DNA of 64,000 nucleotides from Treponema sp. C6A8 (GTDB lineage: Bacteria > Spirochaetota > Spirochaetia > Treponematales > Treponemataceae). The stretch spans positions 124,001 to 188,000 of the forward strand of contig NZ_JHVB01000001.1 in NCBI RefSeq assembly GCF_000619925.1. Direction: 5' to 3'. Made by a program: the position numbers and the translations under genes. The notes beneath the pieces are model-generated. The model was not told the origin of the DNA and ran no database searches. It was given only the letters and a program-made list of their open reading frames with translations. Shown here in pieces: positions 63,189 to 64,000 of this stretch (positions within the stretch are counted from its first letter, which is position 1; each line of letters begins with the position of its first letter).

Positions 63189-64000
63189 TTACCTGTTTCT
63201 GTTCTGCTGATTTGTAAAATTGTTGATGGAATTCTGCTGGCTTTCAAGGCTGTTGAGGGAACCTTCCATCTGACCGTATTTGTTGCGTAAATCAGCCTCT
63301 TTTTTATCCATCTGGATTTCAAGGCGGGCAATTTTCTGTTCAGAAGATTTGATTTTTGAATCAAGGCCGCTTGTTTTCATTGCAAGAATTCCGCCGGTCT
63401 GGGTGTAGGCTCCAATCTGCTTGTCCAGCTGCACTCCGATTCCGCTGTCTGAAACTAAATCTCCATCTGAATCGTAGCCGAACAGGAGTCTTATGTCTTC
63501 AAGGTGGTTTTCTATTGCCTGATCAAGTTTCTTTTCGTCAATTTCAAGATAGCCGCGGAGTCTGCTCTGAGAATAACTGCCGTTTCCTCCGCTTGCATTA
63601 GTGCTTATTCCAATCTGATTAAGCATTGTGATTTTTGCCTGGTCTGAAGTCTGGTAGCCGGCGTTAAGAATGTTAGACATATTTGACTTTATGGAAGGAA
63701 GGGTAAAGTCCGTCTGGAACATGCCGAGCTTTTTCATTTCAGTTTCGCGTTCATCAGAAGTAAGGTAATCCAGCTCCTGAATGATTTCTTCCTTGTTCTG
63801 AGAAAGGATATTGATTTCGGCAACTGTGCGGTTATACTGTCCGACAAACTGAATCAAGGCGTCTTTTGATGCTTCCTTATCCGGCTTTACTGTGATTGTT
63901 GCAGTTTTTTCGGTCTTATCGTGCAGGTGAAGGGTAATTTCAGGCACAATGTCGTCTATGTCGTTTGTAGGACGGCTGATTTTAATTCCTTCATATTTTA
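63189..64000 (-). CDS. fliD: Flagellar filament cap protein FliD, C-terminal part (cut by window edge)
   Basis: The frame stays open to base 64000. From the edge it reads YEGIKISRPTNDIDDIVPEI, the typical FliD segment, then LIQFVGQYNRTVAEINILSQ, LNQIGISTNASGG, ENHLEDIRLLFGYDSDGDLV and a C-terminal coiled coil rich in Glu/Gln/Asn. FliD caps the filament tip and lets flagellin fold. The N-terminal half is outside the window. Confidence 0.93.
   Translation of the reverse strand, partial: KYEGIKISRPTNDIDDIVPEITLHLHDKTEKTATITVKPDKEASKDALIQFVGQYNRTVAEINILSQNKEEIIQELDYLTSDERETEMKKLGMFQTDFTLPSIKSNMSNILNAGYQTSDQAKITMLNQIGISTNASGGNGSYSQSRLRGYLEIDEKKLDQAIENHLEDIRLLFGYDSDGDLVSDSGIGVQLDKQIGAYTQTGGILAMKTSGLDSKIKSSEQKIARLEIQMDKKEADLRNKYGQMEGSLNSLESQQNSINNFTNQQNRNR

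Overview
The window is from a spirochaete, most likely a host-associated Treponema. The evidence is periplasmic-flagellum genes with the fliW-csrA pair, many short lipoproteins with a lipobox, a single-copy housekeeping set (rimP-nusA-infB-rbfA-truB, tig-clpP-clpX, serS, smc, tsaB/tsaE), and a moderately AT-rich sequence. Species cannot be fixed from the sequence alone.

Bases 1-11.6 kb: very AT-rich end of a surface-polysaccharide cluster, with four complete glycosyltransferases and the tail of a fifth. It is interrupted by a Septu-like AAA ATPase/HNH defence pair whose HNH gene carries a one-base frameshift, followed by an AraC-type regulator. Then come gmd, fcl and manC, which make GDP-mannose and GDP-L-fucose for the polysaccharide and have more core-like codon use.

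Bases 11.9-25.3 kb: a dense defence island. It holds a retron-type reverse transcriptase with a phosphoribosyltransferase/winged-helix partner and a structured 163-base spacer that is the candidate msr-msd RNA. Next are a decayed gene interrupted by a near-perfect 63-bp palindrome, an uncharacterised two-gene unit ending in a PD-(D/E)XK-type nuclease, and a complete type II CBASS operon (capV, DncV-like cyclase, cap2, cap3). The island ends with a winged-helix protein paired with an AlbA_2/Schlafen-like ATP-binding protein and a 7-copy 10-bp tandem repeat.

Bases 25.4-35.4 kb: the rimP-nusA-infB-rbfA-truB operon, with a strong sigma-70 promoter and a terminator-like hairpin in its leader, then a membrane diguanylate cyclase, tRNA-Val, a lipoprotein and a hypothetical gene. 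Bases 35.4-43.3 kb: a leftward unit smc - membrane protein - TPR lipoprotein - SIMPL lipoprotein - serS - AI-2E-family permease. Bases 43.3-51.2 kb: a SUKH immunity-type protein, tandem YARHG proteins, an SH3 lipoprotein, a glycosyltransferase and a DEAD-box helicase carrying a hairpin-rich insert.

Bases 51.2-56.4 kb: tig-clpP-clpX and a leftward tRNA array (His, Arg, Lys, Leu, Gly, Gly) that includes a duplicated tRNA-Arg 3' end, then an outer-membrane protein. Bases 56.5-64 kb: a flagellar late-gene operon (FlgN-like, flgK, flgL) behind a sigma-28 type promoter, fliW-csrA, then leftward fliD (partial), two hypothetical genes, tsaE and tsaB. A family of CACAGAT-rich palindromic repeats sits at gene ends and in three cases supplies the stop codon of the flanking gene.
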